A stretch of DNA of 55,432 nucleotides, taken from Paenibacillus tianmuensis (GTDB lineage: Bacteria; Bacillota; Bacilli; Paenibacillales; NBRC-103111). Of this stretch, positions 28,569 to 37,625 are shown in pieces. Numbering within the stretch: position 1 is the first letter of the stretch; each line of letters starts with the position of its first letter. Location of the stretch: positions 1 to 55,432 of the forward strand of contig NZ_FMTT01000040.1 of NCBI RefSeq assembly GCF_900100345.1. The letters are read 5' to 3'. The position numbers and the translations under genes were made by a program. The notes below the pieces were generated by a model that had not been told where the DNA came from, searched no databases, and saw only the letters and a list, made by a program, of their open reading frames with translations.

Positions 28569-28853
28569 ATGCGCAAATACGAAGTGATGTACATCATCCG
28601 TCCTGACCTGGAACAGGAAGCTGTTCAGGCTACGGTGGAGAAGTTCCAAAACATCATCAACAACGGTGGCGAAATTACGAAGCACGACCTGATGGGTAAG
28701 CGCCGTCTTGCGTATGAGATCAACAAGCTGCGTGACGGTCATTATGTGTTGGTTCATTTCAACGCAACCAATGAAGTCATTAGCGAGCTTGACCGCGTAA
28801 TGAAGATTTCCGACGAAATCATTCGTTACCTGATCGTAAGAGACGTAGCTTAA
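28569..28853 (+). CDS. rpsF: 30S ribosomal protein S6
   Basis: The 94-residue protein starts MRKYEVMYIIRPDLEQEAV and contains KHDLMGKRRLAYEINKLRDGHYVLV, the S6 signature. AAAGGAGGTGG precedes the ATG at 6 nt; an earlier in-frame ATG at 28488 lies in the leader hairpin region and is rejected. First gene of rpsF-ssb-rpsR, where S6 and S18 are made with single-strand DNA-binding protein. Confidence 0.98.
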   Translation: MRKYEVMYIIRPDLEQEAVQATVEKFQNIINNGGEITKHDLMGKRRLAYEINKLRDGHYVLVHFNATNEVISELDRVMKISDEIIRYLIVRDVA

Positions 28854-28935
28854 GGCTTCGTGCCGTAATTGAGTTTGTTGACAACGAGCATCGTCTGACG
28901 ATGCGGCCGTTGCAACGATCCGGGAGGGAATGCAG

Positions 28936-29433
28936 ATGTTGAATCGTGTAATTCTGATCGGAAGGCTGACACGTGATCCCGAATTACGTTATACGCCGGC
29001 AGGTGTGGCTGTAACCCAGTTTACGCTTGCGGTAGACCGTCCCTTCACAAGCAACCAAGGGCAGCGGGAAGCGGATTTCATCCCGATCGTAACTTGGCGC
29101 CAGCTTGCGGAGACTTGCGCAAACTACCTTCGCAAAGGGCGTTTGGCTGCAGTCGAAGGCCGTATTCAAGTACGCAACTATGATAACAATGAAGGCCGTC
29201 GCGTCTATGTGACGGAGATCATTGCGGACAATGTGCGTTTCTTGGAATCCGCGAACAGCGCAAACCGCGACGATAGCAGTATGGGCATAAGCGGTGGTGG
29301 CGGCGGCAATAGTGGCGGCGGCAATAGTGGCGGCGGGAACCGCGGAAGCTACGGCGGAGGACGCGAACAACAGGATCCTTTCCAGGATGACGGCAGACCG
29401 ATCGACATTTCCGATGATGATTTGCCGTTCTAG
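28936..29433 (+). CDS. ssb: Single-stranded DNA-binding protein
   Basis: The 165-residue protein has an N-terminal OB fold ([20 protein letters not shown]), a glycine/serine/asparagine-rich linker (about 112-140, with GGGNSGGGN repeats), and the acidic tip DISDDDLPF that binds partner proteins. The ATG at 28936 is preferred to that at 28930 because GGGAGGG is 7 nt upstream of it. It protects single-stranded DNA at forks. Confidence 0.97.
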   Translation: MLNRVILIGRLTRDPELRYTPAGVAVTQFTLAVDRPFTSNQGQREADFIPIVTWRQLAETCANYLRKGRLAAVEGRIQVRNYDNNEGRRVYVTEIIADNVRFLESANSANRDDSSMGISGGGGGNSGGGNSGGGNRGSYGGGREQQDPFQDDGRPIDISDDDLPF

Positions 29434-29479
29434 CGATAGAGCGGAAGGAACAATCTACAGTAGAAAGGACTGAAAACAA

Positions 29480-29761
29480 GTGGAACAAAGAGAGAGACGT
29501 AATCCGGAAGAGCGCGGTGAAAGAAAGTTCGGCGGTCGTGGCAAAAAAGGCGGCAAGCGCCGGAAAGTGTGCTACTTCACGGTTAACAAAATTACGCACA
29601 TCGACTACAAAGACATCGAGACGCTCAAGAAGTTCATCAGCGAGCGCGGCAAGATTCTTCCTCGTCGTGTGACAGGTACTTCCGCTAAATATCAGCGTAT
29701 GCTGACCGTTGCGATCAAACGCTCGCGTCAAGTAGCATTGCTGCCTTATACAACGGAATAG
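29480..29761 (+). CDS. rpsR: 30S ribosomal protein S18
   Basis: The 93-residue basic protein contains [20 protein letters not shown] and [18 protein letters not shown], the S18 signature; the N-terminus is an extended basic and glycine-rich tail. The start is GTG with AAAGGA upstream. A terminator follows 10 nt later. Confidence 0.98.
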   Translation: MEQRERRNPEERGERKFGGRGKKGGKRRKVCYFTVNKITHIDYKDIETLKKFISERGKILPRRVTGTSAKYQRMLTVAIKRSRQVALLPYTTE

Positions 29762-29770
29762 ATGGATTGG

Positions 29771-29806
29771 AAAAAGACAGCTGGTATCCTACCGACTGTC
29801 TTTTTT
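29771..29806 (+). terminator. Terminator after rpsR
   Basis: AAAAGACAG and CTGTCTTTT pair, with an inner GGT/ACC stem, followed by TTTTTT. Confidence 0.9.
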
Positions 29807-29871
29807 CTATATCTTCCCCAAGAAGCTTTTCTAATCCTGCATGCCTAATCTGAACCGGAGGACGATGAACC

Positions 29872-31587
29872 TTGATGCATTATGGCCTGCAAAACATGTT
29901 CTACAAATACATATGGTCGGCAAACTGGTGGAATCAAGGGGCGAAGGATGCGGCGGCTTCTCATCTCGATCTTCGCTGTCAGAAGCGTGACAGCGCTGCC
30001 TTTCAGGCGCTGGTCAGCTCGGACCGGGACGAGTTCCTGCTGACCGTCGGCGGAGATGCGATCCTGGGCAAAAGCGGCCCGATTAAGATCGTTCGCTGCG
30101 AAGTAGAGACTGATGCGCCATGTCAGGTAGAGGTCAAGCTAATCGGCTTGATCGAAGACGACGACCGGACGCTCAAGTCCGATGTGCTGCTGGAGGACCG
30201 GTATGCTTACGTGCAGAAGCGGAAAATTCAACCGCTTTGGATCGAGCTGCATGCGGGGGAATCGGCTGCGGCCGGAACGTACGGCGGAAAGGTCAAATTT
30301 TACGCGCATTCGATGTTCGAAGACGAGGTGCTGGAGCGGGAGCTGACGTTCAGCTTGACGATTGGCGGCCATGTGCTGCCGGACCCGCAGGAGTACTCGT
30401 TTTACTTGGATCTGTGGCAGCATAACTGCAATATTGCCCGGAAGTACAATGTGGCTTACTGGTCGGACGAGCATTTTGCGATCCTGGATTCGTACCTGTA
30501 CAGCTTAGGCCAGCTCGGGCAAAAAGCGCTGACCCTGATCGTGTCCGAGGAGCCGTGGTGCGGTCAGCGTTCATTCATCGACGCGGAGCCGTCGGATTTG
30601 AACGAATACAGCATCGTACCCATCGTGAAGCGCCGCTCCGGCGAGTTTGCGTACGATTTTTCCCGGTTGGACCGGTACGTCGAGCTTGGGGAGAAGCATG
30701 GTATTCGCGAGGAACTGGAGATTTTCGGCCTGGTTAACGTCTGGGAGCACGAAGAGGAAGGCTTCGGAAGCATCGTGCAAGACTATCCTGATGCCATTCG
30801 TGTTCGTTATTACGACGAAGCTGCGGGTAGTTACAAGTTCATCCGCGATCAAAACGATCTTGCGGCGTACGTGCAGGCGCTGGAGCGGCATTTTATCGAG
30901 AAAGGATGGATGGATCGGGTTCGGGTCGTGGCTGATGAGCCGGAGGATTTCGATTTGTTCGGCAAACGGATGGCATGTCTTCGGGAGATGGCGCCTGCTT
31001 TCCAATACAAGGCGGCGATTCATCAAAGCGAATTTATTCGCAAGGGGGTCCAAGGCATCGTCGATTATGTGCCGATTCTGGACTGTGCGGCGGGCGAGTT
31101 CGAGCAGCTGATGCAGGTGCGGTCGGAGGCCAAAGGACGGATGATGTATTACGTCTGCTGCGTGCCGGACAAGCCGAATACGTTTATCAGCTCGCCGGCG
31201 ATCGAATCGAGGGTCATCCCATGGCTTGCGGAAAGGTTGCGGATGGACGGCTTTTTGCGGTGGAATTACACGGTTTGGCCGGACAATCCGCTCGATAAGC
31301 TGTCTTACCGGCCTTTGCTGTGGAAGGCGGGGGACACGAACTTTGTCTATCCCGGCAAAGGGGGGCGGCCGCTGCTGTCGCTTCGCTACAAATGGCTGCA
31401 GCGGGGGATTCGGGATTTCGAGTACATGCAGCTGCTCAAGCGAAGCGGGCTTGGGGAGCGCGTGGAACAGGCGCTGCAGCGTGTGTTCAAGTTCGATCAT
31501 CCGGCGGAATTAGGTCCCGGTTCGGGAAAAACGGCAGAGCAATTATACAGTTTTCATCCGGAGGATTACGATCTGCTTTATATGTAA
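29872..31587 (+). CDS. DUF4091 family protein, glycoside hydrolase-like
   Basis: The 571-residue protein has a beta-sandwich-like N-terminal part (about 1-165) and a C-terminal part with DUF4091 features: VWPDNPLDKLSYRPLLWKAG and LRYKWLQRGIRDFEYMQLL. The middle carries a TIM-barrel-like pattern (LDLWQHNCNIARKYNV, VVADEPEDFDLF). DUF4091 proteins resemble GH123-type hexosaminidases, but the active-site residues cannot be assigned here. It has no signal peptide, so it is probably cytoplasmic. TTG (29872) or the adjacent ATG (29875) may be used; GGAGG lies 10-13 nt upstream. It is inserted between rpsR and the CBS gene and has its own terminator. Confidence 0.75.
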   Translation: MMHYGLQNMFYKYIWSANWWNQGAKDAAASHLDLRCQKRDSAAFQALVSSDRDEFLLTVGGDAILGKSGPIKIVRCEVETDAPCQVEVKLIGLIEDDDRTLKSDVLLEDRYAYVQKRKIQPLWIELHAGESAAAGTYGGKVKFYAHSMFEDEVLERELTFSLTIGGHVLPDPQEYSFYLDLWQHNCNIARKYNVAYWSDEHFAILDSYLYSLGQLGQKALTLIVSEEPWCGQRSFIDAEPSDLNEYSIVPIVKRRSGEFAYDFSRLDRYVELGEKHGIREELEIFGLVNVWEHEEEGFGSIVQDYPDAIRVRYYDEAAGSYKFIRDQNDLAAYVQALERHFIEKGWMDRVRVVADEPEDFDLFGKRMACLREMAPAFQYKAAIHQSEFIRKGVQGIVDYVPILDCAAGEFEQLMQVRSEAKGRMMYYVCCVPDKPNTFISSPAIESRVIPWLAERLRMDGFLRWNYTVWPDNPLDKLSYRPLLWKAGDTNFVYPGKGGRPLLSLRYKWLQRGIRDFEYMQLLKRSGLGERVEQALQRVFKFDHPAELGPGSGKTAEQLYSFHPEDYDLLYM

Positions 31588-31595
31588 ACGTCTCC

Positions 31596-31624
31596 AACCA
31601 CAGGCTCAAGGCTTGTGGTTTTTG
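31596..31624 (+). terminator. Terminator after DUF4091 gene
   Basis: AACCACAGGC and GCTTGTGGTT pair (one G-U), followed by TTTTG. Confidence 0.82.
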
Positions 31625-31735
31625 CTTATCCCGGCGCGTCCGGCATGATTTTTCTTCGGGGCTTGTATCATGATATGATGGAAGGGAGGGCCACCCGACG
31701 TCGGAGGTCTAGCAAGAGGAAAGTAGGGAGATCCG

Positions 31736-32152
31736 TTGAATATTGCATTTTTCCTTGTCCCGAAGGACGATGTCATTTATTTTTCCCCTCATCATACGAT
31801 GCGTCAAGCGCTGGAGCGTATGGAGTATCACCGGTATTCGGCCGTTCCGCTCGTGGACGACCATGGCAAGTATGTTGGAACGATTACGGAAGGGGACTTG
31901 CTCTGGAAGCTGAAGCACTCGCCGGAGATTGGCTTCGAGAATGCGCATAAGGTGCACCTCGAGGACGTGCCGCAGCATATGGCGATTAAGCCGGTGCGAA
32001 TTAACCAGCAAATGCAGGATCTGATCACGCTGGCCACCAACCAGAACTTCGTGCCGGTGCTCGACGACAACGAGGTGTTCATCGGCATTATCCGCCGCCG
32101 CGAAATTATCGATTACTGCTTCAAGCTGTGGCAGTCGGAACAAAAGGTGTAA
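31736..32152 (+). CDS. CBS-pair protein
   Basis: The 138-residue protein is composed of two CBS motifs, SAVPLVDDHGKYVGTITEGD (about 34-53) and NFVPVLDDNEVFIGIIRRRE (about 103-122). Tandem CBS units bind adenine nucleotides and act as sensors. No catalytic domain is attached. The TTG start at 31736 has GGGAG just upstream. It may sense energy state or c-di-AMP, the nearby gdpP substrate, but this is speculation. Confidence 0.85.
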   Translation: MNIAFFLVPKDDVIYFSPHHTMRQALERMEYHRYSAVPLVDDHGKYVGTITEGDLLWKLKHSPEIGFENAHKVHLEDVPQHMAIKPVRINQQMQDLITLATNQNFVPVLDDNEVFIGIIRRREIIDYCFKLWQSEQKV

Positions 32153-32200
32153 AAATGTGTTATAATTAACGAAAGCGTCTGGGTAAGGGGAGAAGTGGCC

Positions 32201-32512
32201 ATGTCCAATCTGGATCGTGAGGTCGATTTGGCGAAACGGGCCAAAATTATCGAATGGCTCAAAACCGAACTGGTCGATCAGCTCGCTCATCTGCTGAAGG
32301 GCATGTGGGAAGGCAGCCATGCCAAAATCGTTGACGGGTTGTCCGGTCTTATCGCCTGCTGCTATATTCTGGGACGTCGCCTTGGTATCTCTTCGCGCAG
32401 TTTGGACGAGGCGGTATTGGAAAAAATGAAAAAGCACCGCGAAGAAGGGCATCAACTGGAAGAGTGGTATGGCGACATATCCGCTGTGGAAGATCATTTG
32501 CGTAAGAGGTGA
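32201..32512 (+). CDS. MazG-like family protein
   Basis: The 103-residue protein has a helical core, LKTELVDQLAHLLKGMWEGS and IACCYILGRRLGISSRSLDEAV, as in MazG-like all-alpha proteins found in Paenibacillus relatives. The canonical acidic EExxE metal motif is not evident, so NTP hydrolysis is not assured. The ATG at 32201 follows AAGGGGAG at 8 nt; a GTG at 32195 is too close. A TATAAT box lies at 32161-32166. The stop falls within the ribosome site of the next gene. Confidence 0.75.
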   Translation: MSNLDREVDLAKRAKIIEWLKTELVDQLAHLLKGMWEGSHAKIVDGLSGLIACCYILGRRLGISSRSLDEAVLEKMKKHREEGHQLEEWYGDISAVEDHLRKR

Positions 32513-32517
32513 ATTGC

Positions 32518-33441
32518 TTGGAAGGAACCCAAAAACCGCGTATGCTCGGGTGGAGCATTGCGTATATCTTTTTGCTTTTATCGATCTTTTTGCCGCCGCT
32601 GAGCTTGATTACGGCCGCTCTGCTGATGGTGCCGGTGCTGATCATGTATGTGAAGCTCGGAACCCGCCGGTTTTTGGTTCATTACATCGTTAGTTTGGCT
32701 GTCGTGTATTTCGTCGCCTCGCTGCTGGCCGGATGGCTCGGGGCGCTGCTCGTCTCGGTGTCGATCTTTTTCCTGCCGCCGGTCATTCAGATGGGCAATC
32801 TGTACAAAAAGCGGGCCGCGGCGCGAACGGTGCTTACGGCAGGAACGCTTACCTTGCTTGGCGAGCTGCTGCTCACGCTGATCGTCTGCTCCATGTTTGG
32901 CCTGAATCCGATCGGCAGCATGAAACGGCTTATGATGGAGAGCATGCAGACGCTGCCGGTTCAGATGCAGGGTATGATGCGCATCGATATGGACATTTTG
33001 GTGCAGCTGGCGGTACAGATGCTGCCGCTGTATATGATCGGCTTTTCGCTGTTCTACGTCGTCATATCGCACTGGCTGGCGCGCAAGGTGCTGGTACGCT
33101 CCGGCGAGTCGATCCCGGCGTTTAAACCGGTTAAAGATTGGATGCTGCCTAAATCGTTCGTCTGGCTGTATCTGCTTGCGCTCATCCTGGAGATGTTCGT
33201 GAAGGATTCGAAGTCGATGATCTTCACCGTGCTTCTCAACCTGCTTCCGCTGCTGATGGCGGCATTTGCGATTCAGGCGATAGCTTTTTTATTTTTCGTT
33301 GCGCATGTGAAACGATGGAACAAAACGCTGCCGATTATGGGCATTTTTCTTCTGCTAGTACCGCCGGCTTACTTTATGTTCAGCTTGCTGGGCGTCTTCG
33401 ACGCACTCTTTCCGATCCGCGACCGCATGGCCAGCAAATGA
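32518..33441 (+). CDS. DUF2232 (YybS-like) membrane protein
   Basis: The 307-residue protein has about eight hydrophobic segments between residues 13 and 300 and a conserved position between the rpsR locus and gdpP, as with B. subtilis YybS. The start is set to TTG 32518, six nt after AGAGGTG, rather than GTG 32509, which overlaps the MazG stop. It resembles small S-component-like transport proteins by fold, but no substrate is known. Confidence 0.82.
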   Translation: MEGTQKPRMLGWSIAYIFLLLSIFLPPLSLITAALLMVPVLIMYVKLGTRRFLVHYIVSLAVVYFVASLLAGWLGALLVSVSIFFLPPVIQMGNLYKKRAAARTVLTAGTLTLLGELLLTLIVCSMFGLNPIGSMKRLMMESMQTLPVQMQGMMRIDMDILVQLAVQMLPLYMIGFSLFYVVISHWLARKVLVRSGESIPAFKPVKDWMLPKSFVWLYLLALILEMFVKDSKSMIFTVLLNLLPLLMAAFAIQAIAFLFFVAHVKRWNKTLPIMGIFLLLVPPAYFMFSLLGVFDALFPIRDRMASK

Positions 33442-33469
33442 CTTATCTTACGGATTAGGAGCGAATGAA

Positions 33470-35431
33470 ATGCCGAAGTTCCTGTTGAAGCGTTGGCACG
33501 GAATGCATATCGTATGGATGTTTGCGCTGCTTACGGTGCTGATCCTCATTCTTTTCTTGTACTCGTGGATCATCAGCGTGATCGCGCTGGTTCTGTGCGG
33601 CATTCTGGGGTACTACACCTTGCAGGCGGAACAGGCGTTCCGTAAGGAATTGAACGAATACGTCAGCACGCTGTCCCATCGGGTCAAGCGGGCGGGGAGC
33701 GAGGTCATCCACGAGCTGCCGCTGGGGATTCTCTTGTACAACGAGGATAAGATCATCGAATGGCATAACCCGTTCGTCGCGAAAATGCTGGGGAAAGATT
33801 CGCTGATCGGGGAGTCGGTCAACGAGATGTTTCCCGCGCTCAAAGCCCGCAAGGACAAAGAGCTGAAGCTTGAGATGACGATCGACAAGCAGATTTATGA
33901 AGTGCAGGTCCGCCCGGATGAGCGGCTGCTTTATTTTACGGATATCACGGCGCTGAAATCGCTGCAGCTCCGCTATGAGGAAGAGAAGCTGGCGGTCGGT
34001 ATCGTCATGATGGACAATCTTGACGAGGCGACGCAAGGGCTGGACGATCAGACGCGCAGCATCATGATGGCGAAAGTGACGGGCGAGATCACCGAATGGG
34101 CGCAGAAGCATCAAATGTACCTGCGCCGGACGTCGTCGGACCGTTATTTTGTCATGATGGACCAAAAAGGGCTGAAGGCGCTCGAACAGTCGCGCTTTGA
34201 GATTCTCGACGAGGTGCGGGACATCACGATCGAGAACAAGCTGCCGATGACGCTCAGTATCGGCATCGCCTCCGGCACGTCGTCGCTCACCGAGCTTGGC
34301 CTTTGGGCGCAGACGAGCTTGGATATGGCGCTCGGGCGCGGCGGCGATCAGGCGGCCGTGAAGGTCGGGGAACGGCTGTCGTTCTACGGCGGCCGGACGA
34401 ATGCGATTGAGAAGCGGACGCGGGTGCGGGCCCGGGTCATTTCTCATGCGCTGCGGGACTTGATCAAGGATTGCGATAAGGTCGTCATCATGGGGCACCG
34501 GGTGCCTGACATGGATGCGATCGGCGCGGCCATCGGGGTGCTCAAGATGGCGCATATCAGCAACAAGGAAGGCTATATCGTGCTGGAAGGGGTCAACCCG
34601 TCGATCCAGAGGCTGATGGAGACGGTATACGAGGACGAGAAGCTGAACCGCTGGTTCATTACGCCGGATCAGGCGATGCAGATTACGAATTCGCGCACGC
34701 TTGCCGTCATTGTCGATACGCACCGGGCCTTGATGACGCCGGAGCCGCGGCTGCTGCAGCTCACATCGCGCAAAGTGGTGGTCGACCATCACCGCCGCAG
34801 CGAGGACTTCATCCACGATGCCACGCTCGTCTATATGGAGCCGTACGCTTCGTCCACCTGCGAGCTGGTGACGGAGCTGCTGCAATATTTCCACGAGCGG
34901 CTGACGATGGGCGTGCTGGAGGCGACGGCGCTGTTGTCCGGCATCATGGTCGATACGAGAAGCTTCAGCCTGCGCACAGGCGCGCGGACGTTCGAAGCCG
35001 CATCGTTCCTGCGGCGGAGCGGAGCCGATTCTTCGTTAATCCAGCGATTGCTGAAGGAAGACCTGGAGCATTACATTCAGAAGGCGGACGTGATCAAGAA
35101 CGCCGTCGTGATCTTCGACCATATTGCGCTTGCGGTGAACGAGCCGGGACGTAAATATTCACAGTTGCTCATTGCCCAAGTTGCTGATACATTGTTAACT
35201 ATGACAGGAATTATGGCGTCGTTCGTCATCAGCGAACGGCCGGACGGCCTGATCGGCATCAGCGCGCGGTCGCTCGGCGAGATGAACGTCCAGGTCGTAA
35301 TGGAGCGGATGGGCGGCGGCGGCCATTTGACCAATGCGGCTACGCAATTGGAAGGCACGCTTGCGGAGGCCACGCAGCGGTTAAAGCAAATACTTAGCGA
35401 GATTCATGCGGAGGAGGGGTTGTTCGAATGA
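33470..35431 (+). CDS. gdpP: Cyclic-di-AMP phosphodiesterase GdpP
   Basis: The 653-residue membrane protein has two N-terminal segments (about 11-28 and 31-50), a PAS-like region, a degenerate GGDEF domain ([27 protein letters not shown]) and DHH/DHHA1 domains. The DHH motifs are [21 protein letters not shown] and [12 protein letters not shown]1 has [11 protein letters not shown]. It hydrolyses c-di-AMP and so affects wall and potassium balance. Its stop overlaps the rplI start (ATGA). Confidence 0.95.
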   Translation: MPKFLLKRWHGMHIVWMFALLTVLILILFLYSWIISVIALVLCGILGYYTLQAEQAFRKELNEYVSTLSHRVKRAGSEVIHELPLGILLYNEDKIIEWHNPFVAKMLGKDSLIGESVNEMFPALKARKDKELKLEMTIDKQIYEVQVRPDERLLYFTDITALKSLQLRYEEEKLAVGIVMMDNLDEATQGLDDQTRSIMMAKVTGEITEWAQKHQMYLRRTSSDRYFVMMDQKGLKALEQSRFEILDEVRDITIENKLPMTLSIGIASGTSSLTELGLWAQTSLDMALGRGGDQAAVKVGERLSFYGGRTNAIEKRTRVRARVISHALRDLIKDCDKVVIMGHRVPDMDAIGAAIGVLKMAHISNKEGYIVLEGVNPSIQRLMETVYEDEKLNRWFITPDQAMQITNSRTLAVIVDTHRALMTPEPRLLQLTSRKVVVDHHRRSEDFIHDATLVYMEPYASSTCELVTELLQYFHERLTMGVLEATALLSGIMVDTRSFSLRTGARTFEAASFLRRSGADSSLIQRLLKEDLEHYIQKADVIKNAVVIFDHIALAVNEPGRKYSQLLIAQVADTLLTMTGIMASFVISERPDGLIGISARSLGEMNVQVVMERMGGGGHLTNAATQLEGTLAEATQRLKQILSEIHAEEGLFE

Positions 35432-35871
35432 AAGTCATTTTGTTGAAGGACGTCAAAGGCCAAGGAAAGAAAGGCGAAGTGAAAGAGGTTTCCGAAGGCT
35501 ACGCGACGAATTTCTTATTTAAACAGCAGTTGGCCGCGCCGGCCAGCGATTCGGCGATGAAGACGCTGGAGCAGCAGAAGAAGGCCGAGGATCGTAAAAA
35601 GGCGCAGGAGAAAGCGGACGCGCAGGAGCTCGGCAAGAAGCTCGGCGAGCTGCCGATTCAGCTGAAAGCAAAATCCGGAGCGGATGGCCGGTTGTTCGGC
35701 GCCGTATCGAACAAGCAGGTAGCGGAAGCGCTGGAGAAGCAGGGGATCAAGCTGGATAAGCGCAAAATCGTCATGGATGAGCCGATCCGCACGCTCGGTG
35801 TGACCGAGGTGGTCGTCAAGCTGCATCCGGAAGTGACCGGCAAGCTGAAGGTTCACGTGGTGGAAGAATAA
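35428..35871 (+). CDS. rplI: 50S ribosomal protein L9
   Basis: The 147-residue protein starts [20 protein letters not shown], has a long central lysine/glutamate helix, and a C-terminal domain with [17 protein letters not shown]. Its ATG overlaps the gdpP stop. Order gdpP-rplI-dnaB is conserved in Firmicutes. Confidence 0.97.
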   Translation: MKVILLKDVKGQGKKGEVKEVSEGYATNFLFKQQLAAPASDSAMKTLEQQKKAEDRKKAQEKADAQELGKKLGELPIQLKAKSGADGRLFGAVSNKQVAEALEKQGIKLDKRKIVMDEPIRTLGVTEVVVKLHPEVTGKLKVHVVEE

Positions 35872-35989
35872 ATCGGCTGGTCCGATGATGATATGGTTTT
35901 TTGAGGAAATGACACATGCAGGAGCGGGCGGTGAAAGGCAGCCGGCTCCTGCGTCGTTATAAGGCAGTATCCGGTGGGGAGGATAACGG

Positions 35990-37348
35990 ATGAACGAGAG
36001 TTTGTTTATGGATCGCATCCCTCCGCAAAATTTGGAAGCCGAGCAGGCGGTGCTCGGCGCTATTTTGCTTGACGGCGACGCGCTGGTCACGGCAATGGAG
36101 CGGGTCACGAGCGACGACTTCTACCGCGGCTCGCACCAGCGCATCTTCGAAGCGATGATCGAAATTACGGAGGCGAACGAGCCGGTCGATTTGGTCACGC
36201 TGACGGCTCGGCTGCAGGATAAGAAGCAGCTGGAGGAAGTCGGCGGCATCAGCTATTTGTCGGAGCTCGCCAATGCGGTACCGACGGCAGCCAACGTCGA
36301 TTACTACGCGCAGATCGTGGAAGAGAAGTCGATGCTCCGCCGCCTGATCCGCGCCGCGACCCAGATCGTCACGAACGGGTACTCCGGCGAGGACGAAGTG
36401 GGAACGCTGCTCAGCGACGCCGAGCAGCGGATTATGGAGATTTCGCAGGCACGCTCGGGCTCCGGCTTTATTGCCATCAAAGACGTGCTGATGGAGGTTT
36501 TCGACAAGGTCGAGTTTCTTTTCAACCAGAAGGGGAGCATGACGGGAGTCCGTTCCGGCTTTGCCGATCTGGACAAGATGACGTCCGGGTTTCAACGTTC
36601 GGACCTCATTATCGTAGCGGCGCGTCCTTCGGTAGGGAAAACGGCCTTCGCCCTGAACATCGCGCAGAACGTCGGGGTACGGGAGAAGGAAACCGTGGCC
36701 ATCTTCAGTCTCGAGATGGGCGCGGCCCAGCTCGTGCAGCGGATGATCTGCGCGGAGGCGAATGTGGACGCCGGGCGGATGCGAACGGGCTTTCTGGAGC
36801 CGGACGACTGGGAGAAGCTGACGATGGCGATCGGATCGCTGTCGGAGGCGAATATTTATATCGACGATTCGCCGTCCGTCACGGTGGCGGACATTCGGGC
36901 GAAGTGCCGCAGGTTGAAGAAGGAGAAGGGCCTCGGTATGATTCTGATCGATTACCTGCAGCTGATTCACGGCCGCGGCAAGGGCGATAACCGGCAGCAG
37001 GAAGTATCGGAAATTTCGCGTACGCTGAAGCAAATCGCGCGTGAGCTGGACGTGCCGGTCATTGCGCTGTCACAGCTCAGCCGGGGCGTGGAGCAGCGGC
37101 AGGACAAGCGACCGATGATGTCCGACCTTCGGGAATCCGGTTCGATCGAGCAGGACGCCGATATCGTGGCGTTCCTGTACCGGGACGATTACTACGACAA
37201 GGAATCCGAGAAGAAGAACATCATCGAAATCATTATCGCCAAGCAGCGGAACGGCCCGGTCGGGACGGTGGAGCTGGCGTTTCTTAAAAACTACAACAAA
37301 TTCGTCAATCTCGACAGGTCGCATCAGGAGATGGCGATGGCGCGTTAA
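35990..37348 (+). CDS. dnaB: Replicative DNA helicase DnaB
   Basis: The hexameric helicase of the fork (called DnaC in B. subtilis). The 452-residue protein has the N-terminal domain (PPQNLEAEQAVLGAILLD), the RecA-type domain with Walker A AARPSVGKTAFALN, Walker B GMILIDYLQLI, and the arginine-finger region near the end (AKQRNGPVGTVELAF). GGGGAGGA precedes the ATG. A terminator separates it from purA. No intein or insertion is seen. Confidence 0.98.
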   Translation: MNESLFMDRIPPQNLEAEQAVLGAILLDGDALVTAMERVTSDDFYRGSHQRIFEAMIEITEANEPVDLVTLTARLQDKKQLEEVGGISYLSELANAVPTAANVDYYAQIVEEKSMLRRLIRAATQIVTNGYSGEDEVGTLLSDAEQRIMEISQARSGSGFIAIKDVLMEVFDKVEFLFNQKGSMTGVRSGFADLDKMTSGFQRSDLIIVAARPSVGKTAFALNIAQNVGVREKETVAIFSLEMGAAQLVQRMICAEANVDAGRMRTGFLEPDDWEKLTMAIGSLSEANIYIDDSPSVTVADIRAKCRRLKKEKGLGMILIDYLQLIHGRGKGDNRQQEVSEISRTLKQIARELDVPVIALSQLSRGVEQRQDKRPMMSDLRESGSIEQDADIVAFLYRDDYYDKESEKKNIIEIIIAKQRNGPVGTVELAFLKNYNKFVNLDRSHQEMAMAR

Positions 37349-37419
37349 CAGCTTCCCGAGTGCAATTTGTTGCATGAGGAACATTTTTTTGCGGAAATTG
37401 GTTTAGGATAGCATAAAGG

Positions 37420-37461
37420 ACGGCATCCTGCGGTAGAATACGCGCAGGTGCCGTTTTTTTT
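37420..37461 (+). terminator. Terminator after dnaB
   Basis: ACGGCA-CCTGCG pairs with CGCAGG-TGCCGT with a single bulged T, followed by eight T. Confidence 0.9.
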
Positions 37462-37485
37462 GCGTTGGCGCGGATATCGAGAATG

Positions 37486-37529
37486 TTTTCCGAACAATGC
37501 TGGGCAATAGATTATAATTGTTCGCTTTT
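37486..37529. promoter_or_regulatory. PurR operator (two facing PurBoxes) upstream of purA
   Basis: TTTTCCGAACAAT (37486-37498) matches the PurBox core CCGAAC with flanking A/T; the opposite-facing copy AAAAGCGAACAAT (37517-37529, minus) has one core change. They are 18 nt apart and end one base before the -35 box. Facing PurBoxes with about this spacing bind PurR in B. subtilis, which represses purA. Confidence 0.75.
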
Positions 37530-37530
37530 A

Positions 37531-37559
37531 TTGACTTTGCTCTAGTCAACTGCTAAACT
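37531..37559 (+). promoter_or_regulatory. purA promoter
   Basis: TTGACT (37531-37536) and TAAACT (37554-37559) with a 17-nt spacer, directly after the PurBoxes. Confidence 0.8.
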
Positions 37560-37563
37560 ATTC

Positions 37564-37609
37564 ATGGTGCGTTGCACCATAAAGGCTAATATTAGGTGGT
37601 TTCCCACCT
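37564..37609 (+). other. Two tandem hairpins in the purA leader
   Basis: ATGGTGC GTT GCACCAT (37564-37580) and AGGTGG TTTC CCACCT (37594-37609) lie in the 5' leader, 16 nt before the start codon. They could affect transcript stability or initiation. No known riboswitch is matched. Confidence 0.6.
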
Positions 37610-37625
37610 CACGGGGGTAGTGAAG

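Noticed and set aside
30571..31500. 309-codon minus-strand frame over the DUF4091 gene
   Set aside because: Antisense shadow; the plus-strand gene has family motifs, upstream ribosome site and a terminator.
33455..34894. 479-codon minus-strand frame over gdpP
   Set aside because: Antisense shadow of gdpP, with a histidine/arginine-rich composition that is not protein-like.
35957..37033. 358-codon minus-strand frame over dnaB
   Set aside because: Antisense shadow of the helicase gene; no ribosome site or family match.
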